Under the pieces are notes generated by a model. The model made no database searches. It was not told where the DNA came from and saw nothing but the letters and a program-made list of their open reading frames with translations. The position numbers were made by a program, and so were the translations under genes. This document shows positions 40,977 to 49,260 of a stretch of 64,000 nucleotides of DNA, one piece after another (positions within the stretch are counted from its first letter, which is position 1; each line of letters starts with the position of its first letter). Source of the stretch: Acidimicrobiia bacterium (GTDB lineage: Bacteria; Actinomycetota; Acidimicrobiia; IMCC26256; JAMXLJ01); the NCBI GenBank assembly GCA_035651955.1, contig DASRES010000015.1, positions 165,705 to 229,704 on the forward strand, written 5' to 3'.

Positions 40977-42461
40977 CTACTCGATCGTCGCGGTGCCGTC
41001 GGGGCGCAGCGTCGCGGTGCGGCCAACGGTCTCCTCGCGCTCCATCGCGCCCAGCGCCGCCGGGTCCTTGACGGTGCCCCACGCGCGCCGGCCGTCGGGC
41101 AGCATGCACGCGAGGATCCCGTCGGTCGGCTCGCCGCCCCGGTCGTGCATGACGGTCGACGCCTGCACGGTGGCAACCCCGTCGGGTTCACCCTCCACCC
41201 CGCAGCGCGGTGCTGCCTCCACGGCGTCCTGCGCCGACACGCTGCGGAAGCCGTCCGGTGCGGGGTCCGACGACAGCAGGCAGAGCGCGAGCTTGGTCAC
41301 GTACCCGCCGTTCGCGCACACCAGGCCGAGCGCGCCGGCATCGCCGCGGAGGACGTTCGTCATCGTCGCGACCGCGTGCATCGGGTAGTTGTTCCACGGA
41401 CCGCCTGCGAACCGCATCCCGCCCGTCACGGTGAGGTCGCGGCCGAGGTCGACACCGAGCTCGGCCGCCTGCAGCTCGACGGCCGACGGGAAGCACGAGT
41501 ACAGGTCGACGTGCGCGACGTCGTCGGGGCCGACACCGGTCAGCTTCCACAGCGCGTCACCGACCGCGCGCACCAGCGGCGACGTCGCGAGGTCGGGACG
41601 CTCCGAGACGTTCGGCGCGCGCGCCTCGCTCGCCGCGCGCGGGAACACCCACCGGTCACGCGCGATCCCGAGCGCGTCTGCTCGCTCGGCCGAGCACATC
41701 AGCAGTGCAGCGGCCTGGTCCACCTGCTCGTTGGAGCACAGCAGCTTCGTGTACGGGAAGCCGACCATGCGATTCGCACGTGACGGCGTGGCGATCTGCT
41801 CGGCGGTGTAGGCGGTGTGGTCCCACGCGTCGGGGTTGCGGACGGCGACCGCGTTGAAGCGCGCCCACAGCTCGCCGAGGAAGCGTGAGTGCTCGGCGAG
41901 CCCGCGCCCCGCGGCCGCGCGCAACGCGGACTCGAAGAGCGGATAGACCTGCACGGGCGTCGTGATGCCGCGCGCGACCTCGGCCGGGTGCCACATGTCG
42001 AGCGGCGCGCCGACCATCCGGTCCGGGGCGACGCCCTCGGGTTGCTCGGTCCACGGCAGCGGCTCCCCGGCGCGCCGGTACGCCGTGCGTGTGCGCCACG
42101 CCTCGGCGCCGGTCAGGAGCGCGACGTCGAGCGCGCCCGCCGCGATGTCGTCGGCGGTCCGAGCGAGCAACGTCCCGACGATCTGACCGCCGCCCTCCGT
42201 GTAGACGGTCTCCACGTGATCGCGCGCAGCACCGAGCTGCGCGGCGACCAGCGCGGCCGGGTCGCGGTAGTGCCACGACAGGAGGTTCACGACGCGGACG
42301 CTGTCGAGCGCGTCGAGGATCGCCGGTTTCCCACAGTCGAGCGCCGCGGCGCGTCCCGCGTCGGCCATCAGGTCGACGGGCTCGCGCGCGTCGTGGGCGT
42401 CCTCGTGTTGCGAGAGCTGGGCGACACCGACGATCACGGGCGTGCGCGCGTCGATCGGCAT
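40977..42461 (-). CDS. SCP2-thiolase-like protein (SLP) lacking the thiolase nucleophile
   Basis: A 494-residue protein. Both thiolase halves are recognisable, but the loop that should hold the nucleophilic Cys reads YTEGGGQIVG, with no Cys, and the usual C-terminal GHPxGATG is NYPMHAVATM. DLYSCFPSAVE keeps the other Cys. The C-terminal ~100 residues (AWGTVKDPAALGAMEREETVGRTATL) form a beta-rich extension like the OB-fold of SCP2-thiolase-like proteins of mycobacteria. Such proteins bind CoA but do not cleave thioesters. A regulatory or lipid-transfer role is inferred. Start ATG 42461 with GGAGG. Confidence 0.8.
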   Translation of the reverse strand: MPIDARTPVIVGVAQLSQHEDAHDAREPVDLMADAGRAAALDCGKPAILDALDSVRVVNLLSWHYRDPAALVAAQLGAARDHVETVYTEGGGQIVGTLLARTADDIAAGALDVALLTGAEAWRTRTAYRRAGEPLPWTEQPEGVAPDRMVGAPLDMWHPAEVARGITTPVQVYPLFESALRAAAGRGLAEHSRFLGELWARFNAVAVRNPDAWDHTAYTAEQIATPSRANRMVGFPYTKLLCSNEQVDQAAALLMCSAERADALGIARDRWVFPRAASEARAPNVSERPDLATSPLVRAVGDALWKLTGVGPDDVAHVDLYSCFPSAVELQAAELGVDLGRDLTVTGGMRFAGGPWNNYPMHAVATMTNVLRGDAGALGLVCANGGYVTKLALCLLSSDPAPDGFRSVSAQDAVEAAPRCGVEGEPDGVATVQASTVMHDRGGEPTDGILACMLPDGRRAWGTVKDPAALGAMEREETVGRTATLRPDGTATIE

Positions 42462-42515
42462 GCGTTCCTCCGGGTCGGGGCGGGTCGTCGGCCAACAGGA
42501 CTACCAGGAGCGTGG

Positions 42516-42544
42516 TTGACCGGGCACGATCGTCGGAGTAGAGC
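42516..42544 (+). promoter_or_regulatory. P450 promoter: TTGACC-N17-TAGAGC, leaderless
   Basis: A textbook sigma-70 arrangement, TTGACC (42516-42521), 17 bases, TAGAGC (42539-42544), then 6 bases to the GTG start. It is the clearest vegetative promoter in the window. Confidence 0.6.
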
Positions 42545-42550
42545 ACGCCC

Positions 42551-43747
42551 GTGACCGAGACCTTCGACCCGTACGCGCCGTCGTCGGATGCACGCTACGA
42601 GGCGATGCGCGCGGCACGAGCTCGCGACGGTGGTGTGGTGGCGACGCCGGCGGGGTGGTACGTCGCGACCGCGGCCGGCGTGCTCGAGGGTCTGCGTGAC
42701 GTCGAGCGGTTCGTGGGCTCGTTCATGGACACGAGCGCGCTCCCACCCGACGAGGTGATGATCTCCGCCGTGCCGGAGCCTCGGCACGGTCGCATCCGGC
42801 GGGTCATCAACACCGTCGTCGCCGCGCACCGCACCGCCCAGGCCGAGCCGTTCATCCGGGCCGAGGCCGAGCGGCTCGTCGACACCGCGCTACGCGTGCA
42901 CGACGAGCACGGCACGGTGGACCTGGTCGAGCACGTCGTCGATCCGCTCCCGTCGACCGTGATCGCGCAAATGCTCGGCGTGCCGCTCGCCGATCAGGCG
43001 ACGTTCCGCCGCTGGTCCGACGAGCTGCTCGACGCGCAGAACTCTGGTGCCACCGGCACGCTGTCGTCCTCGCACCCGGAGTTCGCGGCCTACATCCAGG
43101 CGCTGATCGACGCGCGCCGGGCCGATCCCGATCCGCCCGACGACGTCGTCACGCGGTTCCTCCGCACCGATGTCGACGGCGAGTACCTGTCCGACGACGC
43201 GATCCGCACGCAGACGATGTTCCTCATCGTCGCAGGCAACGAGACGACGCGGAACCTGATCGGGAACTGCCTCCACACGCTCGCGTGCGATCCGGGTCTG
43301 TACGCGCGGATCCGGGCCGACCTCGCGCTCGTCCCGGTCGTCGTCGAGGAGTCGCTGCGGCACGACTCGCCCGTGCAGGTTCTCGCGCGTGCGGTGCTCG
43401 CCGACACGTCGATCGCGGGTTGCCCGCTGCACGCCGGTGAGCGCGTCGTGTTCGGGCTCGCGTCGGCGAACCGCGACGAGCGCGTCCACGACGACCCGGA
43501 CGCGTTCCGCGTCGATCGGCCGCGACCGCGTGACCACGTCGCGTTCGGCGCGGGGCCGCACGTGTGCCCCGGTGCGACGCTCGCCCGGACGGAGGCCGTC
43601 GCGGTGCTCGACGCGCTGTGCGCGCGTGTCGGCGCGCTGCACCTGGCGGAGGGGTTCACGCCGGCACCGAACCCGGTGTTCTGGGCCCTCGGCCACCGCT
43701 CGCTCCCGGTGTCGCTGAGAGCCGCGGGCCGCGGCCGAGATGTTTGA
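42551..43747 (+). CDS. Cytochrome P450
   Basis: A 398-residue P450. I-helix VAGNETTR, K-helix EESLRHD (ExxR), heme loop FGAGPHVCPG with Cys339 as the axial ligand. It needs a ferredoxin and reductase, neither found close by. GTG start is fixed by a leaderless promoter. Located between the SLP and a solute-binding lipoprotein, it probably hydroxylates a hydrophobic substrate. Confidence 0.94.
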   Translation: MTETFDPYAPSSDARYEAMRAARARDGGVVATPAGWYVATAAGVLEGLRDVERFVGSFMDTSALPPDEVMISAVPEPRHGRIRRVINTVVAAHRTAQAEPFIRAEAERLVDTALRVHDEHGTVDLVEHVVDPLPSTVIAQMLGVPLADQATFRRWSDELLDAQNSGATGTLSSSHPEFAAYIQALIDARRADPDPPDDVVTRFLRTDVDGEYLSDDAIRTQTMFLIVAGNETTRNLIGNCLHTLACDPGLYARIRADLALVPVVVEESLRHDSPVQVLARAVLADTSIAGCPLHAGERVVFGLASANRDERVHDDPDAFRVDRPRPRDHVAFGAGPHVCPGATLARTEAVAVLDALCARVGALHLAEGFTPAPNPVFWALGHRSLPVSLRAAGRGRDV

Positions 43748-43752
43748 CCTGT

Positions 43753-43766
43753 GTTATACGATCCCG
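43753..43766 (+). promoter_or_regulatory. TATACGATCCCG promoter box
   Basis: Sequence GTTATACGATCCCG (43753-43766) lies ~90 bp upstream of the lipoprotein start. The 12-mer TATACGATCCCG occurs again, identical, at 55084-55095. TACGAT could be the -10. Confidence 0.4.
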
Positions 43767-43856
43767 AAGTCGCGCGGGCTTGCGCGTGGGCCGCGTGGGC
43801 TTGGAGGACGAACGTCGGCCGCGGAGCGCGACACGACGACCCCGGGGGAGTGTCCG

Positions 43857-45218
43857 ATGCCGAGACTCGGTCGTAGTGCTGTCGTGGTCGTGAGCGTGCT
43901 GGCGCTGCTCGCGCTGGGCGCGTGCAGCCGTTCGTCGAGCAAGAGCTCGAGCTCGAACACGTCGACGAGCGCAGGCGGCGGCTCGTCGGCGGCAGCCGGT
44001 GACTTCGGCTCGCTGAAGGGTGTGTGCGGACCCGGCAACGCGAAGGGTTCGACCGCCCAGGGCGTGAGCGACTCGACCATCCGCGTCGGCACGATGGCCG
44101 ACCCGGGCGCGCAGGCGCAGCCCGGTCTCGACCAGGAGCTGTTCGACACCGCGGACGCGTTCGTCGGGTGGTGCAACGCGGCGGGTGGGATCGACGGGCG
44201 CAAGCTGCAGCTCGACAAGTGGGACTCGAAGCTGACGGAGGTGGCGGCGCGCATGATCCAGGCGTGCCAGAGCGACTTCATGCTCGTCGGCAACGGCGAG
44301 GCGCTCGACGCCACCGGCGTCGACCAGCGCACGAAGTGCAAGCTCGCCGAGATGCCCGCCTACGTCGTCTCCGCGCAGGCGGGCACCGCACCGATGTCGC
44401 TGCAGGCGATCCCGACCTCCAACCACCAGAGCGACCTCGGCGGCGCGTACCGCGCGCTCAAGGCGTTCGACGCCGCGGTGACGCAGCACTACGGGTTGAT
44501 CAGCAGCCAGTTCCAGTCGATCAAGGACTCGGGGGACCGCGCCCGGCAGGCCGCGAAGCAGCTCGGCTACACCGAGACCTACTACGACGAGGCGCCGCTG
44601 CTCGTCGACAACTGGCGGCCGTACGCCCAGAACGTGCAGACCAAGGGCGTGCAGGTGCTCAGCATGGAAGGCGCGCCCGGCACGCTCGCCAACCTCGCGA
44701 AGGCGCTGTCCGATCTCGGGACGCACCCGAAGTACTTCATCGGCAGCGCGAACTACTACGACCAGACGCTCATCCAGAACGCGGGAAGCGCGCTCACCGG
44801 TGACTGGGTGTACGTCAACGACTACATCGTGCCGTTCGAGATGGCGAGCCAGAACCCGCCGACCAAGCAGTACATCGACATCCTCGCCCAGTACGCGAAC
44901 GGCGCCAAGCCGAAGAGCCTCGGTGTGAACGCCATGTCGGCGTGGCTGCTGTGGGCGAAGGGCGTCAAGGAGTGTGGCTCGAACCTCACGAGCGACTGCG
45001 TCCTGAGCAAGGCGAGCGCGGTGACGGACTGGGACGGCGGCGGGCTCACCGCGCCGATCAAGCCGGGCAACGCGAACAGCCCGACCGAGGGGTGCTTCGT
45101 GCTGTTGAAGGCGTCGCCGACCGGCTTCACGATCGACAGTCAGATCACCAAGCCGAACACCGGGATCTTCAACTGCGGGAGCGACAACCAGATCAACCTG
45201 ACCGGGTTCCCGAAGTAG
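43857..45218 (+). CDS. Branched-chain-amino-acid-type solute-binding lipoprotein
   Basis: A 453-residue lipoprotein: signal ending in LALGAC with lipidated Cys23, a Ser-rich linker, then a type I periplasmic binding fold (STIRVGTMADPGAQ, FVGWCNAAGGIDGRKL, GEALDATG). The start ATG 43857 follows a GGGGGAG site. No ABC permease lies nearby. Related lipoproteins in actinobacteria bind amino acids, amides, or small aromatic compounds. A convergent gene's hairpin lies just downstream. Confidence 0.9.
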   Translation: MPRLGRSAVVVVSVLALLALGACSRSSSKSSSSNTSTSAGGGSSAAAGDFGSLKGVCGPGNAKGSTAQGVSDSTIRVGTMADPGAQAQPGLDQELFDTADAFVGWCNAAGGIDGRKLQLDKWDSKLTEVAARMIQACQSDFMLVGNGEALDATGVDQRTKCKLAEMPAYVVSAQAGTAPMSLQAIPTSNHQSDLGGAYRALKAFDAAVTQHYGLISSQFQSIKDSGDRARQAAKQLGYTETYYDEAPLLVDNWRPYAQNVQTKGVQVLSMEGAPGTLANLAKALSDLGTHPKYFIGSANYYDQTLIQNAGSALTGDWVYVNDYIVPFEMASQNPPTKQYIDILAQYANGAKPKSLGVNAMSAWLLWAKGVKECGSNLTSDCVLSKASAVTDWDGGGLTAPIKPGNANSPTEGCFVLLKASPTGFTIDSQITKPNTGIFNCGSDNQINLTGFPK

Positions 45219-45226
45219 CGCTCGAG

Positions 45227-46405
45227 CTATGTCCGACAGCGCCGGGCCACGTGCATCGCGCGGGCCCGGCGCTGTCGCGCGCGCATGTCGGCGTCGACGA
45301 CGGGGGTGTCCGGCGGGAGGTGGTCGCGCAGCTCCGTCAGCGCGACGACCTTCGTCGTGACCGACGGCGTCGCGGGTGCGCGCCACCATCGCATCGTCGC
45401 CATCACCTCGTCCCGCCCCTCGGTGTCGAGCCAGTTCGGGACCCCGGGGTCGTCGGCGCACGCCACGACACGGATCCGCCCGTCGCCGTCGTGGCGCGCC
45501 TGCCGGTGGTTCAGGCTCGTGACACGGTTGGGGAAGTCGAGCGACTCGTACCACCCGCGTGAGTAGAGCTGGACGTCCCAGAGGTCGGCGTCACGCGGAT
45601 CCACGGTCGCGACGAGCGCGTGCCCGGCGGGCAGCGCGACGAACGCGTGGCTGTACCGGATGTCCTGGACGCCCTCCGCGACGAACGCCGGCGTCCCGAA
45701 CGCGTTCGTCGTCTGCTCGGCGCGGATGCCGGCCTGGTACTCGTTCCAGTAGACGATCGACCCCTCGACCTGGCGGAGCGCCTCCTCCAGCATCGCGGCG
45801 ACGGCGGCCGGTGTCGGCGCGACCTTCGGCTCACCCTGCGTGTCGAGCCGCTCGATCGCGAACGTCGCGGGCTCCTCCGGACGCCAGTCGAAGTAGTAGT
45901 CGCGCACGTGGACGAGGTTGGCGTCGGCATCGATCGCGACCCAGTTCCCCGGGTGCTCGTGCGCACTCAGCACGATCTCGAACGCGTCGCCCGGCCCCAG
46001 GCCGAGGCGCGACGCCGACGTCTCGGCGCAGATGCGCGCGTCGCCGGTGTGCATCTCGCCCGCCTTCACCTGGAGGACGAACTCCTCGCACGCGCCCATG
46101 CGGCCCGAGACGCGGTACGTCCCGTCGCCGCTGATGACGGCGCGACGCGCGTTCTGGTCGACGTTCGGCCCGCCCCACCGGTAGACGAGGTCGTTGTGAC
46201 GGAACAGGAGCGGATGGCGCGCGTCGGTGTGGCCGACGGCGTACGTCAGCCAGCACGCGACCTGGTTCGCGAGGTGGCGGAACCCTTCCGCGCGATCGCG
46301 CGGTGACGACGGGAAGTCGTCGCCGAGGATGCGGTCGCCGAGCGCGCCCAGCCGGTCGCAGAGCTCGCGCCATGCCGCGCCCGTCATGACGTCGTCGCCG
46401 TTCAT
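45227..46405 (-). CDS. DUF1214 domain protein
   Basis: A 392-residue protein with GGGAGG before ATG 46405. The central and C-terminal parts carry DUF1214 features: LYSRGWYESLDFPNRVTSLN and a segment like DGRIRVVACADDPGVPNWLDTEGRDEVMATMRWW. An N-terminal all-helical domain of about 100 residues precedes. Function unknown; DUF1214 proteins occur near fatty acid or steroid genes. The last 14 codons (RARQRRARAM...) coincide with a strong hairpin and may be an incidental extension. Confidence 0.8.
   Translation of the reverse strand: MNGDDVMTGAAWRELCDRLGALGDRILGDDFPSSPRDRAEGFRHLANQVACWLTYAVGHTDARHPLLFRHNDLVYRWGGPNVDQNARRAVISGDGTYRVSGRMGACEEFVLQVKAGEMHTGDARICAETSASRLGLGPGDAFEIVLSAHEHPGNWVAIDADANLVHVRDYYFDWRPEEPATFAIERLDTQGEPKVAPTPAAVAAMLEEALRQVEGSIVYWNEYQAGIRAEQTTNAFGTPAFVAEGVQDIRYSHAFVALPAGHALVATVDPRDADLWDVQLYSRGWYESLDFPNRVTSLNHRQARHDGDGRIRVVACADDPGVPNWLDTEGRDEVMATMRWWRAPATPSVTTKVVALTELRDHLPPDTPVVDADMRARQRRARAMHVARRCRT
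45234..45277. terminator. 15-bp hairpin inside the 3' end of the DUF1214 gene
   Basis: Arms 45234-45248 and 45263-45277 pair perfectly around a 14-base loop. It lies 16 bases after the stop of the convergent lipoprotein gene and inside the last codons of DUF1214. It can terminate both transcripts. Confidence 0.75.
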
Positions 46406-46430
46406 CGAACCTCCCAGCGGTGCCGCGCGG

Positions 46431-47699
46431 TCAGAAGTCGTCCGGGACGCCGAACCGCTCCTGGTAGCGACGGAAGCGTGCTCGCGTCTCGTCGTAGCGG
46501 AGGCCCAGGTCGTCGAACGAGTAGCGGTGACCGCCGTGACGACCCTGCGGCTTCGCGGCGGCATGGTGCGCCATCGCGTCACGCGCGTCGCCGGTGAGCG
46601 GGACGTCGATGCGCGCATAGAGCTCGTCCATCGCGCGCATCGGGTCGGCGACGAACGACCAGTACTCGACGTCGTGGACGCGCGCGTCGGGATGCGCGTC
46701 GCGCCACGTGACGAGGGCGTCGAGGAGGCGCGCGTGACGGTCGGCCTGCTCGCGCGCGATCTCCGGGAGCTCGACGCCGTCCGAGTGCGCCCAGTAGAGC
46801 GTCGCCTCGAGGCTCGTCACCGAGCCGAGCATCGTCAAGGGATCGCGGTGCGTCACGACGAGCTCGGCGTCCGGGTACGTCGCGAACAGCGTATCGAGCG
46901 CGGCGAGATGGGACGGCGCCTTCAGCACCCAGCGTCGCGACGGCATGCGCCGTTGGAGCACCTGCAGGACGAGGCGGTGCCACGCATACGCGCTCGTCAT
47001 GTCCGCGCGGTCGAGCCACGCCTGGTACGAGGGCAGGCGGAAGTTGCCGGGAAGGTCGTCCGAACGCAGCGAGACGTTCTGCGCGCCGATGCACTCGCGC
47101 GGTGCCGTCGCGGACATCTCGTGCATCGCGTCGAAGTGCGGCGCGAGCCACGCGCTCATCCGCACGTCGACGTCGGCGAGACGGATCCGTGCGTCGGTGG
47201 CATGCGTCGCGGGCTCGGGCGGCGGGGTGGGGCACCAGAGCTCCCACGCCAGCGGCGCACGGTGCCGCCCGTCCTGCGCGAGCAGCTGGTGCAGGATCGA
47301 CGTGCCCGAGCGCGGGCTCCCCGTCACGACGAGCGGCGCGGCGATCTCCTCGTCCACGACGCCGGGATCGCGCCGCACGTGCTCGCGCAGCCGGAGACGG
47401 TTCGCGAGGTGGTGCACGATCGTCTCGCGGAACCGCGCGCGTCCGACGACGTGGAACCGGGCCTCGTCGTTCGCGGACGCGAGGAGCACGTCGAGGGCCT
47501 CGACGAACGCGTCGTCGCCGAAGTCGCCCAGCCCGGTGCGCACGCGCGCCTCGTCGAGGAGGACGTCGCGCGTCAGTGGCGCGTCTGCGACGGCCGCGAC
47601 GAACGGCGCACCGCGCCCGTCGATGATGTCCTGCACCCACGTCGGTCGCGGGCCCGGGTCCCATGGCACCGGCGGGAGCGTACTCTGACGGTCCGTCAT
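46431..47699 (-). CDS. Sulfotransferase family protein (PAPS-type)
   Basis: A 422-residue protein. The 5'-phosphosulfate-binding loop VTGSPRSGTSILHQLL and the 3'-phosphate-binding strand VVTHRDPLTMLGSVTSL are typical of the sulfotransferase superfamily, and RWVLKAPSHL supplies the catalytic-type region. Uses PAPS to sulfate hydroxyl groups; in mycobacteria, similar proteins modify lipids. Its ATG overlaps the ATG of the ligase on the other strand, so the 5' end is uncertain (an internal GTG about 10 residues in is a possible start). Confidence 0.9.
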   Translation of the reverse strand: MTDRQSTLPPVPWDPGPRPTWVQDIIDGRGAPFVAAVADAPLTRDVLLDEARVRTGLGDFGDDAFVEALDVLLASANDEARFHVVGRARFRETIVHHLANRLRLREHVRRDPGVVDEEIAAPLVVTGSPRSGTSILHQLLAQDGRHRAPLAWELWCPTPPPEPATHATDARIRLADVDVRMSAWLAPHFDAMHEMSATAPRECIGAQNVSLRSDDLPGNFRLPSYQAWLDRADMTSAYAWHRLVLQVLQRRMPSRRWVLKAPSHLAALDTLFATYPDAELVVTHRDPLTMLGSVTSLEATLYWAHSDGVELPEIAREQADRHARLLDALVTWRDAHPDARVHDVEYWSFVADPMRAMDELYARIDVPLTGDARDAMAHHAAAKPQGRHGGHRYSFDDLGLRYDETRARFRRYQERFGVPDDF

Positions 47700-47700
47700 G
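47681..47700. promoter_or_regulatory. Head-to-head start codons with TGACGGTCCGTCA palindrome
   Basis: The plus-strand -10 box TACTCT (47681-47686) is followed by the palindrome TGACGGTCCGTCA (47687-47699, one central base), which contains both overlapping ATGs (CATG at 47697-47700). The two genes therefore share zero intergenic bases. Confidence 0.5.
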
Positions 47701-49203
47701 TCCGTCCTGGCCGACGTCTCGCGCGAAGCCGCTCGCCGGTTCCCGTCGCGCGTCGCGCTCGTCCACGAGGCGCGCGCGCTGACCTACGCGCAGCTCGACG
47801 CGCTCGCGGACGAGACCGCCGCGGGGCTCGCGCGCCGGGGCCTGCGGGGCGGCGACGTCGTCGCGCTCGCGCTGCCCGCGAGCGCGGAGTACGTCGTCGC
47901 GTACGTCGCGCTCGCGCGCCTCGGCGCGGTCGTCAGCGGGATCAGCCCGCGCTCGCCGGCGCCCGAGCGGGCCACGCTGCTCGCACAGCTCGCGCCCGAC
48001 GTCGCAGTGGCCACGGACGACCTCACGGACGGCATACCCGGCGGCGTCGACGTCGTGCGGGTCAGCGTGTCGGACGACGTCGCGGGCATCCTGCGCGACG
48101 TTCGCCTCGACGGCGCGGAGCCGCCCGGGTCGCCGAACGATCCGGATGCCTCCGAGACCGTGGTGTTCACCTCCGGGACGACCGGCATCCCGAAGGGCGC
48201 GGTGTTCGACGGGCGACGGATCGCCGCGATCACCGCGATGGACACGGGCGGCGCGTGGGGCGCGGGCCGGCCGCAGCTCGTCGCAACGGGGTTGTCGCAC
48301 GTCGGGTTCATGACGAAGCTCGCGGGTCATCTGCAGGCCGGCTCGACGATGCACGTGCTGACGCGCTGGCGGGCGGCCGACGCGCTGCGTGTCATCGCGC
48401 GTGAGCGCATGCCGTACATCGGCGGCGTCGCGGCGCAGGTGTCGCTCCTGCTGAGCGTCCCCGACTTCGACCGCTACGACCTGCGCGCGGTGCAGGGCCT
48501 GATCATCGGCGCGGGCCCGTCACCCGCGGCCCTCGTCCGCGAGGCGCGTGCCCGGTTCCACGCGCCGTACTCGATCCGGTACTCGTCGACGGAGTCCGGT
48601 GGGCTCGGCACCATGACCGCGTTCGACGCGCCGGACCACGAGGTGCTCGAGACGGTCGGCCGCCCCCGGCCCGGCACGGAGCTCGAGATCCGCGACCGCG
48701 AGACCGGCGCGGTCCTCGGCACGGGCGAGGTCGGTCAGATCTGCCTGCGCTCGCCCGCGGTGATGACGGGCTACTGGCGCAACCCCGACGCGACCGCCGC
48801 TGCGCTCGATGCCGACGGCTGGCTCCGCACCGGTGACCTCGGGTGCATCCGCGAGGACGGCTGCCTGCGGATCACCGGGCGCGTCGCGGACATGTACATC
48901 CGCGGTGGGTACAACGTGTACCCGCAGGAGGTCGAGGCGGTGCTCCTCGAGCACCCCGCGGTCGCGAACGTCGTGGTCGTCGCGCGTCCGAGCGACGTGA
49001 TGGGCGAGATCGGCGTCGCGGTGGTCGTGCCGCGCGCGGATGCACCCGAGCCGTCGCTCGACGACCTGCGCGCGTTCGCCGCGCCGCGCCTCGCCGCGTA
49101 CAAGCTGCCCGAGGCGCTGCGCGTCGTCGACGCGCTGCCGCTCACCGGGATGGACAAGGTCGACCGCCGCGCGCTCGCCGCGCGGGAGCGCGAGCGCGAA
49201 TAG
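47698..49203 (+). CDS. AMP-dependent acyl-CoA synthetase/ligase
   Basis: A 501-residue ligase of the ANL superfamily. A3/P-loop VVFTSGTTGIPKGAV, A5 region YSSTESGGLGTM, A8 WLRTGDLG with a hinge Asp, and the A10 Lys in TGMDKVDRRAL. Activates a carboxylic acid to the acyl-AMP and then the CoA thioester, using ATP, in the cytosol. Divergent from the sulfotransferase. It provides CoA esters for the beta-oxidation genes of this region. Confidence 0.94.
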   Translation: MSVLADVSREAARRFPSRVALVHEARALTYAQLDALADETAAGLARRGLRGGDVVALALPASAEYVVAYVALARLGAVVSGISPRSPAPERATLLAQLAPDVAVATDDLTDGIPGGVDVVRVSVSDDVAGILRDVRLDGAEPPGSPNDPDASETVVFTSGTTGIPKGAVFDGRRIAAITAMDTGGAWGAGRPQLVATGLSHVGFMTKLAGHLQAGSTMHVLTRWRAADALRVIARERMPYIGGVAAQVSLLLSVPDFDRYDLRAVQGLIIGAGPSPAALVREARARFHAPYSIRYSSTESGGLGTMTAFDAPDHEVLETVGRPRPGTELEIRDRETGAVLGTGEVGQICLRSPAVMTGYWRNPDATAAALDADGWLRTGDLGCIREDGCLRITGRVADMYIRGGYNVYPQEVEAVLLEHPAVANVVVVARPSDVMGEIGVAVVVPRADAPEPSLDDLRAFAAPRLAAYKLPEALRVVDALPLTGMDKVDRRALAARERERE

Positions 49204-49209
49204 CGTCCA

Positions 49210-49248
49210 TGCGTCGCTCGTCGTCGTGGTACGACGTTCAGCGACGCA
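49210..49248. terminator. Hairpin terminator between ligase and the 49261 gene
   Basis: Arms TGCGTCGCT (49210-49218) and AGCGACGCA (49240-49248) form a perfect stem. An inner stem CGTCGT/ACGACG (49222-49227, 49231-49236) stacks above a 3x3 internal loop. It sits between convergent stops. Confidence 0.75.
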
Positions 49249-49260
49249 CGAACGTCGCGG

